Assembly (NCBI GenBank): GCA_947564735.1
Contig: CANOEC010000010.1
Location: 46,313-110,312 of the forward strand
Source: an uncultured Lachnospiraceae bacterium
Lineage (GTDB): Bacteria > Bacillota > Clostridia > Lachnospirales > Lachnospiraceae
Length of the DNA stretch: 64,000 nt
Direction: 5' to 3'
The notes under the pieces are model-generated. The model made no database searches and was not told the origin of the DNA. It saw only the letters and a program-made list of their open reading frames with translations. This document shows positions 53,761 to 63,148 of the stretch, one piece after another (the first letter of the stretch is position 1; each line of letters starts with the position of its first letter). Position numbers and translations under genes: made by a program.

Positions 53761-56700
53761 TCCACTCCTTGGATACCGCAAGCTTCTCGCCTGTCACAAT
53801 CGTCTCCGCAAGCACTTTACCGGAAATTGCCTCTGCATTGTTCTGTACAATTCCGGCAACCTTATCATTATCACAGATAGACACTTTAATATGATCCATC
53901 ACCTCGAAATCCGCATCCTTACGCATCGTCTGAATCTTGCTGATGACTTCATATACGAAGCCTTCCTCAATCAGTTCCGGTGTCAGATTCGTGTCAAGCA
54001 CAACGGTAACGCTGTTGTCAGCCTCCGTCACATAACCGTCCTTCTGCGCCATATCAATCAAAAGGTCTTCTTCCGTGAGCGCCACTTCCACGCCATCCAC
54101 AACAAATTTCAATACGCCTGCCGCCTTCAGCTCTTCCATTGCCTGCGTGCCATCCACTGCGCTTAAGTGCGCTTTGATTCCGCCTAACTGTTTACCATAC
54201 TTCGGTCCTACCGTCTTAAGCTGCGGTTTGAAGCTGTAGGTTGTAAACGCGGACACATCATCACTAAATGTAATCTCCTTCACATTCAGCTCATCCTTGA
54301 TGATTTCTTGATAGAAGCCGCCAAGTTCATGCGCTGCCTTGACAAACATGGTGCCAATCGGCTGACGGTTCTTGATATTCGCCGTATTACGCGCTGCCCG
54401 TCCCATCACAACGATTTTCAAGACTTCCTCCATGTCTTCTTCCAGCTTCTTGTCAATCATCTTCTCATCCGCCGTCGGGAAATCGCACAAATGAATGCTT
54501 TCCGGCGCGTCTGCATCAATACTTTTCACCAGATTCAGATAGATTTCTTCTGTCATAAAAGGAATCATCGGCGCCGCACATTTACAGATTGTGACAAGGG
54601 CTGTGTACAGCGTCATATATGCATTAATCTTATCCTGCTCCATGCCCTTTGCCCAGAAACGCTCACGGCTTCTTCTGACATACCAGTTACTCATCTCGTC
54701 CACAAATTCATCCAAGACGCGTGCCGCCTCCGGGATTCTATAATGATCCAGATGGGCATCCACTTCCTTAATTACCGTGTTCAGTTTGGACAAAAGCCAT
54801 TTATCCATGACCGGAAGCTTATCGTATTCCAGACAATACTTGGTCGCATCGAAATTGTCGATATTCGCATACAGTACAAAAAATGCATAGGTATTCCACA
54901 AGGTGCCAAGGAACTTACGCTGCCCCTCCTGCACCGCTTTGCCGTGAAATCTGTTCGGCAGCCATGGCGCGGAATTGATATAGAAATACCAGCGGATTGC
55001 GTCCGCCCCGTAAGTTTCGAGCGCTTCAAAGGGATCCACCGCGTTGCCCTTGGACTTACTCATCTTCTGTCCGTTCTCATCCTGCACATGTCCCAAGACA
55101 ATGACATTTTCAAAAGGCGCACAGTTAAACAGAAGCGTAGATTCCGCCATCAGAGAATAGAACCATCCGCGAGTCTGATCCACCGCCTCGGAGATAAACT
55201 GTGCCGGGAACTGTTTTTCAAATAACTCTTTGTTCTCAAAAGGATAGTGATGCTGTGCAAAAGGCATTGCCCCCGAATCAAACCAGCAGTCGATGACCTC
55301 CGGCACGCGCTTCATGACCTTGCCGCAGTCGGGACAAGTAATCGTGATCTCGTCGATATAAGGTCTGTGCAGCTCCACCGTCTTAGCCGCCGGGTTGCCG
55401 GATAGCTTCTCCAGCTCTTCACGGGAGCCGACAGACTCCATGTGTCCGCACTCTTCACATTCCCATACATTAAGCGGTGTGCCCCAGTAACGGTTACGGG
55501 AAATGCCCCAGTCCTGAATATTCTCCAGCCAGTTGCCGAAACGTCCCTCGCCGATGGATTCCGGAATCCAGTTGACCGTCTTATTGTTGCGCACCAGATC
55601 GTCACGCACCGCCGTCATCTTGATAAACCATGACTCACGCGCATAGTAGATGAGCGGTGTATCGCAGCGCCAGCAGAACGGATAATCGTGCTCAAACTTC
55701 GGCGCGTCGAACAGCTTGCCCTCTTTGTCCAAATCCTTTAAGATTTCCGGGTCTGCCTTCTTCACAAACAGTCCCGCATAGGGCGTCTCCTGTGTCATTT
55801 CGCCTTTGCCGTCTACGAACTGCACGAAAGGCAAATCGTACTTGCGCCCTACCTGCGCATCGTCCTCACCGAAAGCAGGCGCGATATGAACGATACCCGT
55901 ACCGTCTGTCATTGTGACGTATGTGTCGCAGGTTACAAAATGCGCTTTCTTCTTCTGCTTTGCCGCCGCTTCTCCCGCACATGCAAAGAGCGGTTCGTAC
56001 TCTTTATATTCCAAGTCTGTTCCAACGTAAGTCTCCAATACTTCATACGCCGGCTTGTCCTCACCGGACAATTTCCCAAGCACCTTGTCCAACAGCGCCT
56101 GTGCCATGTAATAGGTGCGCTCATCCGCCGCTTTTACCTTGACATACGTCTCATTCGGATTCACGCAGAGCGCCACGTTGGAAGGCAGCGTCCACGGCGT
56201 TGTCGTCCATGCAAGGAAATACGCATCCTCGCCCACCACTTTAAAACGTACCACGGCAGAACGCTCCTTGACCGCCTTATACCCCTGCGCAACCTCATGG
56301 GAGGACAAGGGCGTACCGCAGCGCGGGCAGTAAGGCACAATCTTAAAGCCTTTGTATAATAATCCTTTATCCCAAATCTGCTTGAGCGCCCACCACTCGG
56401 ACTCAATAAAATCATCATGATACGTCACGTAAGGGTCATCCATGTCAGCCCAGAAACCAACTGTGCCGGAGAAGTCCTCCCACATGCCCTTATATTTCCA
56501 GACAGACTCCTTACATTTACTGATAAAAGGGTCTAATCCGTATTCTTCAATCTGCTCCTTGCCGTCCAAGCCCAGAAGCTTCTCCACCTCTAACTCTACC
56601 GGCAATCCGTGGGTATCCCATCCTGCCTTACGGGGAACCATATACCCTTTCATGGTACGGTATCTGGGAATCATATCCTTGATGACGCGGGTCAGCACAT

Positions 56701-56872
56701 GTCCGATATGGGGTTTACCGTTCGCCGTCGGCGGTCCGTCGTAGAATGTGTAGGTTTCTCCCTCCTTGCGGGAATCCATACTTTTCTGAAAAATATCATT
56801 GTCTTTCCAGAACTGACAGACTTCCTTCTCTCTGTCTACAAAATTAAGGCTTGTGTCAACTTTTTGATACAT
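53717..56872 (-). CDS. ileS: Isoleucyl-tRNA synthetase
   Basis: A 1051-residue class I synthetase that charges tRNA-Ile and edits valine. It has HIGH in GKPHIGHVLTR, editing-domain segments (WTTTPWTLPSNVALCVNP; TGIVHIAPAFGEDD), KMSKS in GQKMSKSKGNAVDP, and the anticodon-binding C-terminus. The length and DUF5915-like C-terminal part fit the eukaryote-like (type 2) IleRS, which is naturally mupirocin-tolerant. A T-box leader controls it. Confidence 0.95.
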   Translation of the reverse strand: MYQKVDTSLNFVDREKEVCQFWKDNDIFQKSMDSRKEGETYTFYDGPPTANGKPHIGHVLTRVIKDMIPRYRTMKGYMVPRKAGWDTHGLPVELEVEKLLGLDGKEQIEEYGLDPFISKCKESVWKYKGMWEDFSGTVGFWADMDDPYVTYHDDFIESEWWALKQIWDKGLLYKGFKIVPYCPRCGTPLSSHEVAQGYKAVKERSAVVRFKVVGEDAYFLAWTTTPWTLPSNVALCVNPNETYVKVKAADERTYYMAQALLDKVLGKLSGEDKPAYEVLETYVGTDLEYKEYEPLFACAGEAAAKQKKKAHFVTCDTYVTMTDGTGIVHIAPAFGEDDAQVGRKYDLPFVQFVDGKGEMTQETPYAGLFVKKADPEILKDLDKEGKLFDAPKFEHDYPFCWRCDTPLIYYARESWFIKMTAVRDDLVRNNKTVNWIPESIGEGRFGNWLENIQDWGISRNRYWGTPLNVWECEECGHMESVGSREELEKLSGNPAAKTVELHRPYIDEITITCPDCGKVMKRVPEVIDCWFDSGAMPFAQHHYPFENKELFEKQFPAQFISEAVDQTRGWFYSLMAESTLLFNCAPFENVIVLGHVQDENGQKMSKSKGNAVDPFEALETYGADAIRWYFYINSAPWLPNRFHGKAVQEGQRKFLGTLWNTYAFFVLYANIDNFDATKYCLEYDKLPVMDKWLLSKLNTVIKEVDAHLDHYRIPEAARVLDEFVDEMSNWYVRRSRERFWAKGMEQDKINAYMTLYTALVTICKCAAPMIPFMTEEIYLNLVKSIDADAPESIHLCDFPTADEKMIDKKLEEDMEEVLKIVVMGRAARNTANIKNRQPIGTMFVKAAHELGGFYQEIIKDELNVKEITFSDDVSAFTTYSFKPQLKTVGPKYGKQLGGIKAHLSAVDGTQAMEELKAAGVLKFVVDGVEVALTEEDLLIDMAQKDGYVTEADNSVTVVLDTNLTPELIEEGFVYEVISKIQTMRKDADFEVMDHIKVSICDNDKVAGIVQNNAEAISGKVLAETIVTGEKLAVSKEWNVNGEKVTIGVEKV

Positions 56873-56918
56873 GATGTACTCCTCTCTGATTAAATCAATT
56901 TACTCTGCTTATGCGCGC

Positions 56919-57235
56919 AAAAAGACCCCGTCCGTAAAAGGACGAGGTCAATACTCTCGTGATACCACCCGTTACGACGTACCACCATCTCCATGGTTAT
57001 ACGGTTCCCGATAACGGCAGGATACCGTCAGAGCCTACTGCCTTTGTCCGCCAAGATGAAATACGTCCATGTACCGCCGGAACATCATCCAAAGGACAAC
57101 TAAGGTTCGGTCTGAAACTCGGAAGTGATTTTCACTTATTTCCTACTCGCACCGGTCTTGCACCCTCACCGGCTCGCTGTGCCTTTGGGAAATCAGCTAC
57201 TGTCTTCTTCAACGTCTGTGTCTGTTCTTACCTAT
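56919..57235 (-). promoter_or_regulatory. T-box riboswitch upstream of ileS
   Basis: The minus strand contains CGTAACGGGTGGTATCACG (about 56958-56977), the T-box sequence. It is followed by a terminator stem GACCTCGTCC/GGACGGGGTC with a T run. The specifier region GAAAATCACTTCCGAG offers ATC (Ile). Stem I lies near 57120-57230. Confidence 0.9.
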
Positions 57236-57237
57236 AT

Positions 57238-57267
57238 TTTATATTACATCTTGCTTGTTGTTGTCAA
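57238..57267 (-). promoter_or_regulatory. Promoter of the ileS leader
   Basis: Minus-strand TTGACA (57262-57267), 18 bases and TATAAA (57238-57243). The stretch 57300-57540 beyond it shows nothing recognisable. Confidence 0.65.
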
Positions 57268-57540
57268 GATGCTTCCTGCTAATGCACCAAAATCCATAAA
57301 TATTTTTTGATGCACTTATCTATAATCCGCCTTCTATATTCTCTGTCCTCCAATGTAGCAGTCCCTTTTTTCTAAACTATTTTCCCCTTCCGCTTTCAAA
57401 AATGCATCTTTATCACAATTCCATCATATCCCAACCCGTTTGTTTTCGCAATATCAACCCGTGATATTTTATCATTTCAATCCGTAACATTCTTACTTAT
57501 CATAAAACATCTTCCGACAAAACAGGCTGTTGCACAGCTT

Positions 57541-57615
57541 TTATTCCATGCAACAGCCCTATGTACTTGCAGTCTCGCCTTCTTCTCAAGATACGCAATC
57601 CATTCTTTCATTACG
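57541..57615 (-). pseudogene. Duplicate fragment of the downstream GRAM/PH-like gene end
   Basis: The minus strand reads VMKEWIAYLEKKARLQVHRA, close to the C-terminus of the gene at 57948-58328 (KEWIAYLSEKARL and the bases after its stop). No upstream coding part remains, so it is the relic of a duplicated gene. Confidence 0.5.
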
Positions 57616-57651
57616 GAACCCTTATGCTACAATACTGCATTATTTACAATA

Positions 57652-57894
57652 TCAAATCCCAGATAATAAATGTTTTGCCTTAAGTGTATCTTTCTTTTTT
57701 ACCAAAATTTTGTAATAATCCTTCACATTGCCGTCTCTGCATAAAGCAGGGCTCCTATTACCCAAAAGCCTTAAACTATTATTAATGATATCTGTTTTGT
57801 ATGAAATTCCTTGCTCATTCAACAGATTCTCAGCAATCAAGAATTTTTCCCTTTCAGAAGTAAAGTATACTTCTAGCCAATTACCAAATAACAC
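57652..57894 (-). CDS. Small DUF2007-like protein
   Basis: An 80-residue protein. The pattern WLEVYFTSEREKFLIAENLL followed by NEQGISYKTDI fits DUF2007 (putative signal-transducing, ferredoxin-fold) proteins: one short strand, a helix carrying EA/EN, and a second strand. The role is unknown. It lies between two copies of the neighbouring gene end. Confidence 0.55.
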   Translation of the reverse strand: MLFGNWLEVYFTSEREKFLIAENLLNEQGISYKTDIINNSLRLLGNRSPALCRDGNVKDYYKILVKKKDTLKAKHLLSGI

Positions 57895-57947
57895 AGCATT
57901 GTTCCTTCCATACGATTTTCGAGATATTTCCGCAACAGCCTATGTAC

Positions 57948-58328
57948 TTACAGCCGCGCCTTTTCGCTCAGATACGCAATCCATTCTTTTCTCTTCATTA
58001 CGGAACACTTATGCTTCACGGTCTTGCCATTCTCCGGATTCTGGCAGATTACCTTGATTCCGGTAGGAATGATGGGAATCAGCCCGCCCACATTGACCTT
58101 CTTCAGCTCCTTGATATCACTGTATTTCACAGCAAAATTGCTGGTGCCCAGCAGACCGCCGACAAAGATAAACTTCTCGTTTGTAAAGAAATAATTGCCC
58201 CTAATCTGCGACATCATCTCCCATAAGTCGCCCTTGGTATGCTCAACAATATGGTCGTCAGCGCCCATATACCCTGCCTCTCTAAGAGATGATTCCCACT
58301 TTTCCACTTCTTTTGGTCCTAATTTCAT
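57948..58328 (-). CDS. PH/GRAM-like domain protein
   Basis: A 126-residue protein with alternating strands (GNYFFTNEKFIFVGGLLGTS then NFAVKYSDIKELKKVNVGGL) and a C-terminal helix (KRKEWIAYLSEKA). This is the layout of bacterial PH or GRAM domains. Function is not known. Confidence 0.6.
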   Translation of the reverse strand: MKLGPKEVEKWESSLREAGYMGADDHIVEHTKGDLWEMMSQIRGNYFFTNEKFIFVGGLLGTSNFAVKYSDIKELKKVNVGGLIPIIPTGIKVICQNPENGKTVKHKCSVMKRKEWIAYLSEKARL

Positions 58329-58452
58329 ACATTCTCCACCCTTTCACATCAAATTTTTTTCATAATATCATAAAACCCTGAGAAATTCTATGAAAAAATT
58401 TTATGCGGGTGTCTCTGACGTATCAGTTCATCCTTCCATGTCAGCGATATTA

Positions 58453-59115
58453 TTACACAATCCTCCCATCCTCAATCCGCACAATGCGGTCGGCAAGCTG
58501 CGCAATTTCGCTATTATGCGTAATCATGACAATCGTCTGATTAAACTTGTTCCCGGTGCGCTTCAAAAGCCCCAGCACATCCGCACTCGTCTTACTGTCC
58601 AGATTACCGGTCGGTTCATCCGCCAGTACAATTGCCGGTTTTGTGATAAGCGCACGGGCGATTGCAACGCGTTGCTGCTGCCCGCCGGACAGATGATTCG
58701 GCATGCTGTGAAGCTTATCCTCCAGCGCCAGCATATGCACAATCTCATCCAGATATTTTTCGTCCGCTTTATCGCCGTCCAGCTCCACCGGCAGGACGAT
58801 ATTCTCATACACATTCAGAATCGGCACCAGATTATAGCTTTGGAAAACAAAACCGATATTCCGTCGCCGGAAAATAGTCAGTTCTTCCTCGTCCTTCTTC
58901 GCCAGTTCATTCCCCCTCACAATCACACTCCCCGCCGTAGGCGTATCCAGTCCGCCCATCATATGGAGCAGTGTAGACTTGCCGCTGCCGGAAGTCCCTA
59001 CCACAGCCACAAACTCCCCCTGCTCCACGCAAAAATCCACTCCGTCCAGTGCACGGATGATATTCGGCTCTTTCCCATAATACTTTTTCAAATCTATTGT
59101 CTGTAAAATACTCAT
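58453..59115 (-). CDS. ABC transporter ATP-binding protein (MacB/LolD type)
   Basis: 220 residues from ATG 59115 (GGAGG upstream). Walker [17 protein letters not shown], signature [15 protein letters not shown], Walker [13 protein letters not shown] and ITHNSEIAQ are present. It follows the permease gene by 112 bases. That gap encodes an in-frame relic (GFNPEEFEIPHSKVMAVSVE) reading into the ATPase, perhaps the remains of another gene. Confidence 0.92.
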   Translation of the reverse strand: MSILQTIDLKKYYGKEPNIIRALDGVDFCVEQGEFVAVVGTSGSGKSTLLHMMGGLDTPTAGSVIVRGNELAKKDEEELTIFRRRNIGFVFQSYNLVPILNVYENIVLPVELDGDKADEKYLDEIVHMLALEDKLHSMPNHLSGGQQQRVAIARALITKPAIVLADEPTGNLDSKTSADVLGLLKRTGNKFNQTIVMITHNSEIAQLADRIVRIEDGRIV

Positions 59116-59227
59116 ATTAATCCTCCACGTCAGAGCAGCCTCCTTCTTGCCCTGCAATTCTTCCACACTGACCGCCATGACTTTGCTGTGCGGAATCTCA
59201 AATTCTTCCGGATTAAAACCGGCTCTA

Positions 59228-61792
59228 TTACGTCTGCTCCCTTAACCTCTCCACAATGCTCTTCCGGTTCATCTTCCGATAGAAACCAAGCGGCACAAGG
59301 ACTGCCGCCGCCAGCATCATGGGCAGACATAATCCCACAGGCAGCAATGTGAAATGATAACGAAACGCCCACATATTTCCGACAAGCTTCTCACAGATAA
59401 AATACCCGATTCCCGTTCCAATCGTAGCGGTAATAAGCGCTGCGCCAAGGATATAGGCGGTTCCTTCCCACACAAGCATCTGTTTCATCTGCTTCTGCGT
59501 CATACCCGCTGCGCCGAGCACTGCCATTTCTTTTTGCCGTGCCAGCATGGAAGTAACCGTCACATTAATGAAATTCAACAGACCAATCAACGCCAGAATC
59601 ATACCCAGCACACCGCCTATAACGCTATATGTGGCTTTGCTTTCCTGAAATTCTTTTTCATAAGTCCGATAGGAGAGATAGTCCAAATCCTTCTCCACAT
59701 CACGGCTGTAGTCTTCCATCCATTCTTCCGCTGCTTCCCGGTACTCGTCCGCAACATTGAAAACAGCCGTCATGGGCTGTGTTTCGCCATACAATTCCCG
59801 ATAGCTTTTTTCCGGAAGTATGACAGTCAGTCCCAAATCAACTGAATAGTGCGTACCGGCGTCACCCTCTATACTGCCTACGGCAATGACCCGGTATGTG
59901 TGAGAGTTGCCACTTATATCTGTCATAACAATTTCTTCCCCAATCCGGTATAATGGCGAATCGCTCTCCGCATCCCTCCCGTGATAATAGAAATCGTCTA
60001 CAATCACACCTTCCCCGCTTTCCCACAATGCTTCATCCACCTCGCCCTTCGTAAGCGTCACAAGTTTCAGCGCGGAAGCATCCAGCCCGTATGTAATTGT
60101 TTCGATACTGCGATATTCTACCAACCGGTTCTCGCAGTCCTCCATGTAACGTGTCCCTGCCGCCTGCGATGTCCTTTCCTGCATCACCCTCTCTATGACT
60201 TCATCCGGAACCTGCTGGCGAATCTCCCCCGCATATACATAAACGCAGTCTTCCAATCCCGGTCTTTTTTCGATTTCCTGCATCAGCTCATTGCTGATGC
60301 CGTTCAGATTCTCTTCTTCCGGCAGCCCTGCCATATGGAAAATGGTATAATCCGATACGCAGAAATCCGCCACTGCATACTTGTCGATATACGTCTCCAA
60401 ATCAAACCCCCTCACCGCCGTATACGTCGTATTCAACAAAATCATGCCCAGTGACAACGACAGGATAACGAATACCGCTTTTCTTCTGTTCCGCCTCAGA
60501 TTTCCCATTGCCATTGTAAACGGCGTCGTTTTTCGGCTCCTTTTCCTTTTATATCTGACGCCATTGTCATTTTCCACATATCTGACCGCCTCCATCGCGG
60601 AAATCCGCGCAGCATATCTGCAAGGCTTCAAGCTGCTGATATACACTGTCAGCATGGAAAAAAGAACGGCTCCGCTCAAAACAAGCGGATTGATTCTGTA
60701 AATTCCCGTCACAACAATATTAACTTCCGTCAAGACATACGGCAGAAGCAACCGCCCGACGGCATATCCGGCAGCCAGCCCGAACGGCATTCCCATGAAG
60801 GCAAGCCGGAAAGCCTGTTTCCTTACGATACTCTTAATCTGCCTGCCACTCGCCCCTATGGTACGGAGCATTCCGAAGAACCGGACATCCTGCGCAACGG
60901 AAATGGAAAACATATTATAGATGATCAGATATCCCACAAAGACAATTATCCCGATTAGCAGCGCCGCCGCCAGCACGAAGGTAATATCTATTTTTTCCTC
61001 GGATAATCCCAATCCGCATGCCGGATTGACTTTGATTGGCAGTTCATAGATACCGGATTCTTCTCCCAATTCTTCCAGCAATTCATTCATCTGCATTTCC
61101 ACATTCCATTCGCTTGGAAAATAAATATCTGCACAAAAAATTCCGCCGTACCTGCCGCTGTCATAAACGTTTTCATGCGATGCAGGGGCAATGTCATCCG
61201 CATAAGTCTCGCTCACCCAGACCATCTGCGCTCCTGCCCGTTCCTCTCCCTCCCAGAACCCGCACAGCCGGAAATCCCTTTCATGCAAAACCCCATCTAC
61301 CGAAATACACAGATGAACCGTCGTTCCCAATTCACACGGAAGTCCCAACGCCTCAAGCACCAGCGTACTGGTGGCAATCTCATCTTCTTCCTGCGGCATG
61401 ACGCCCGCAGACGGATAGCACTGGAAGCTTTCTGCGGAACCGTCCTGCGCATACCGCACCTCCGTGCCAAGCTCTGCCAGTTCCTCATTCACCGCCATTC
61501 CGACCACCCTTGTATAATAGACCGCTTTTGGCTTTTCGCACTTCTTAAGCAGTTCATATTGCTCCTTCGTCAAGAACTTCATGTTACCGTGGGCTGTTCC
61601 ATGATATATCTGCAGGACCTGCTTGTACTGGTCGATGAAACCTCCCGCCACCGCAAACAACGCAGCAAACAGAATTGTCGTCAGTATCACCGCGAAAATA
61701 ACAAACGTATTTCTCCCTTTATTGGCGCGAATCCGCTGCACCGCCAGCCTCTTCACGACAGCATTCGTGTTATTTTCCAATGGAAACGTCAT
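59228..61792 (-). CDS. FtsX-family ABC transporter permease
   Basis: About 854 residues from ATG 61792 (GGAGG upstream). It has an N-terminal helix (NTFVIFAVILTTILFAALFA), a large extracellular domain, an FtsX helix trio in the middle (about residues 255-390) and another at the C-terminus (VIGGVLGMILALIGLLNFIN, then ILGAALITATIGTGIGYFIC). It works with the downstream ATPase. Relatives export peptides or regulate the envelope; the substrate is unknown. Confidence 0.88.
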   Translation of the reverse strand: MTFPLENNTNAVVKRLAVQRIRANKGRNTFVIFAVILTTILFAALFAVAGGFIDQYKQVLQIYHGTAHGNMKFLTKEQYELLKKCEKPKAVYYTRVVGMAVNEELAELGTEVRYAQDGSAESFQCYPSAGVMPQEEDEIATSTLVLEALGLPCELGTTVHLCISVDGVLHERDFRLCGFWEGEERAGAQMVWVSETYADDIAPASHENVYDSGRYGGIFCADIYFPSEWNVEMQMNELLEELGEESGIYELPIKVNPACGLGLSEEKIDITFVLAAALLIGIIVFVGYLIIYNMFSISVAQDVRFFGMLRTIGASGRQIKSIVRKQAFRLAFMGMPFGLAAGYAVGRLLLPYVLTEVNIVVTGIYRINPLVLSGAVLFSMLTVYISSLKPCRYAARISAMEAVRYVENDNGVRYKRKRSRKTTPFTMAMGNLRRNRRKAVFVILSLSLGMILLNTTYTAVRGFDLETYIDKYAVADFCVSDYTIFHMAGLPEEENLNGISNELMQEIEKRPGLEDCVYVYAGEIRQQVPDEVIERVMQERTSQAAGTRYMEDCENRLVEYRSIETITYGLDASALKLVTLTKGEVDEALWESGEGVIVDDFYYHGRDAESDSPLYRIGEEIVMTDISGNSHTYRVIAVGSIEGDAGTHYSVDLGLTVILPEKSYRELYGETQPMTAVFNVADEYREAAEEWMEDYSRDVEKDLDYLSYRTYEKEFQESKATYSVIGGVLGMILALIGLLNFINVTVTSMLARQKEMAVLGAAGMTQKQMKQMLVWEGTAYILGAALITATIGTGIGYFICEKLVGNMWAFRYHFTLLPVGLCLPMMLAAAVLVPLGFYRKMNRKSIVERLREQT

Positions 61793-61978
61793 ATATCCTC
61801 CACCCCGCTTTATACTTTTATTTTTGTTTCCCATGTATCATAAAGGATAAATATTACAGAAATGTCCGAAGAAAATTTTAATCAATATTAGAATACCAAA
61901 TAGAAGAGCTGCATAAATTCTCTGTCAGAAAACTTATGCAGCCTTTGCTGCGAGTGATTAAAAATTCTTCTCACACTA

Positions 61979-62527
61979 TTATTCAAAAATCTGCTGCTCC
62001 ACCTTCAGTTTTTTCCTTTTACGAAAAAGGCGGAATGCTCCGCATGCGCAGGCAGCAGCAATCAAAAGATTTACAATACCGAGAAGATTGATATAATTGT
62101 GATGCTGAATCGCTTGAAAAAACATGAATATATTAAAACACCCCATATATAAATTCAACCCGCCAAGCAGCGCGATAAAACGGATGACCCGCGTCAGATA
62201 ACGGACACGGGAAGCATTGTCCGAGAATAACTGAAAGTCTTCTCCCGATACTTTTTTGCGAAAATATACCCAGCGCGACATAACCCCCACCTGCTCTGCA
62301 CCCGTCTCCTCCAGAAACGTAATATACTTTTCATTTTCTACCCTTCCGAAATGATTCTCTAAAAAATCCAGACATATTTTATACGCACCCGGAACACAGT
62401 CCTCAAATTCATACCGGCACCATCCTACGGCGACTAAAGCCAAACCCTTCGCCGCCATTTCATTCAGCCACTTCTCCTCCTTATCAAAATCCCATACCCA
62501 GAACCATTTACGAACTACCTTTCTCAT
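61979..62527 (-). CDS. DUF2812 domain protein
   Basis: A 182-residue protein. The opening KWFWVWDFDKEEKWLNEMAA is the DUF2812 hallmark. Two hydrophobic helices follow (RVIRFIALLGGLNLYMGCFN; INLLGIVNLLIAAACACGAF), then a basic tail. It overlaps the padR gene by 4 bases, the usual PadR/DUF2812 pairing. The molecular role is unknown. Confidence 0.85.
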   Translation of the reverse strand: MRKVVRKWFWVWDFDKEEKWLNEMAAKGLALVAVGWCRYEFEDCVPGAYKICLDFLENHFGRVENEKYITFLEETGAEQVGVMSRWVYFRKKVSGEDFQLFSDNASRVRYLTRVIRFIALLGGLNLYMGCFNIFMFFQAIQHHNYINLLGIVNLLIAAACACGAFRLFRKRKKLKVEQQIFE

Positions 62528-62877
62528 ATTCTCTCCCCCTGTCCTTGCAAAATACGGGTTCCATTTTCAAGAAGCTCCTGCAGACGGACAATCTCGTCCT
62601 GCAGCATCCTTTTCCCCTGCTCTGTAATGAAATACTCTTTCTTCCTGTTTCCTTTGTCATGAGAAAAACATTTGTCGGAAATGGCTTTCTCTGACACTGC
62701 CACAATCCACCCTTTTTCCAAAAGTGTATTGATTGCGCCATATAGCGTGCCTGCTGCCAGTTTCACTCTGCCGCCGGAAAGCCGCTCCACATTCTGCATG
62801 ATGCCGTAACCGTGCATCGGCTCCATGAGTGATAGCAGAATATAATAAACCGCCTCTGTCATCGCCGGATTTGCCAT
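62524..62877 (-). CDS. PadR-family transcriptional regulator
   Basis: A 117-residue winged-helix protein. MTEAVYYILLSLMEPMHGYG followed by LAAGTLYGAINTLLEKGWI and RKKEYFITEQGKRMLQDEI is the PadR pattern. AGGAGGAG precedes the start. Palindromic ATATCG sites in its promoter suggest autoregulation. It may respond to membrane-active compounds together with the DUF2812 partner and perhaps the ABC transporter nearby. Confidence 0.9.
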   Translation of the reverse strand: MANPAMTEAVYYILLSLMEPMHGYGIMQNVERLSGGRVKLAAGTLYGAINTLLEKGWIVAVSEKAISDKCFSHDKGNRKKEYFITEQGKRMLQDEIVRLQELLENGTRILQGQGERI

Positions 62878-62908
62878 TTGCTCTCCTCCTTTTATATCGT
62901 TTCACGTT

Positions 62909-62959
62909 ATATCGCCTGACGATATAATTATTATAACGGAAGCCGATATAGTTTGTCAA
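62909..62959 (-). promoter_or_regulatory. padR promoter and operator
   Basis: Minus-strand TTGACA (62954-62959), 18 bases and TATAAT (62930-62935). ATATCG-N5-CGATAT (62909-62925) lies just past the start site; a further ATATCG lies in the spacer and another in the untranslated leader. Confidence 0.7.
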
Positions 62960-62962
62960 TAG

Positions 62963-63083
62963 AACATAATGCCTTCGGCATTATGTTCGGAAGAACCTCC
63001 GGTTCTTCCACGCTTTGGGCAATTTCCTATTCTACGAGAAAAAATCGAGCAAGCTCGATTGCGAGATTCGCTTCGCGAACTCG
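62963..63083. repeat. Cluster of short perfect hairpins (dispersed repeat)
   Basis: The order is AACATAATGCC-TTC-GGCATTATGTT (62963-62987), GGAAGAACC-TCC-GGTTCTTCC (62989-63009), AATCGAGC-AA-GCTCGATT (63043-63060) and ATTCGC-TTC-GCGAA (about 63066-63079). The first two equal modules at 1624-1666; the last two resemble 7773-7811. Confidence 0.7.
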
Positions 63084-63112
63084 TACATAAACGTAGAAGT
63101 TTCCTATTTTAA

Positions 63113-63148
63113 AAAACTGCCCTGAAAAAAAAATTTCAGGACAGTTCC
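63113..63148 (-). terminator. Terminator of the chemotaxis receptor gene
   Basis: Minus-strand AACTGTCCTGAAATT pairs with AATTT-type and CAGGGCAGTT sequence, then a T run. The stem includes the receptor's stop codon. Confidence 0.75.

Noticed and set aside
54308-55225. A 305-codon open frame on the plus strand
   Set aside because: It lies completely antisense within ileS, whose motifs are intact; there is no ribosome binding site and no recognisable protein.
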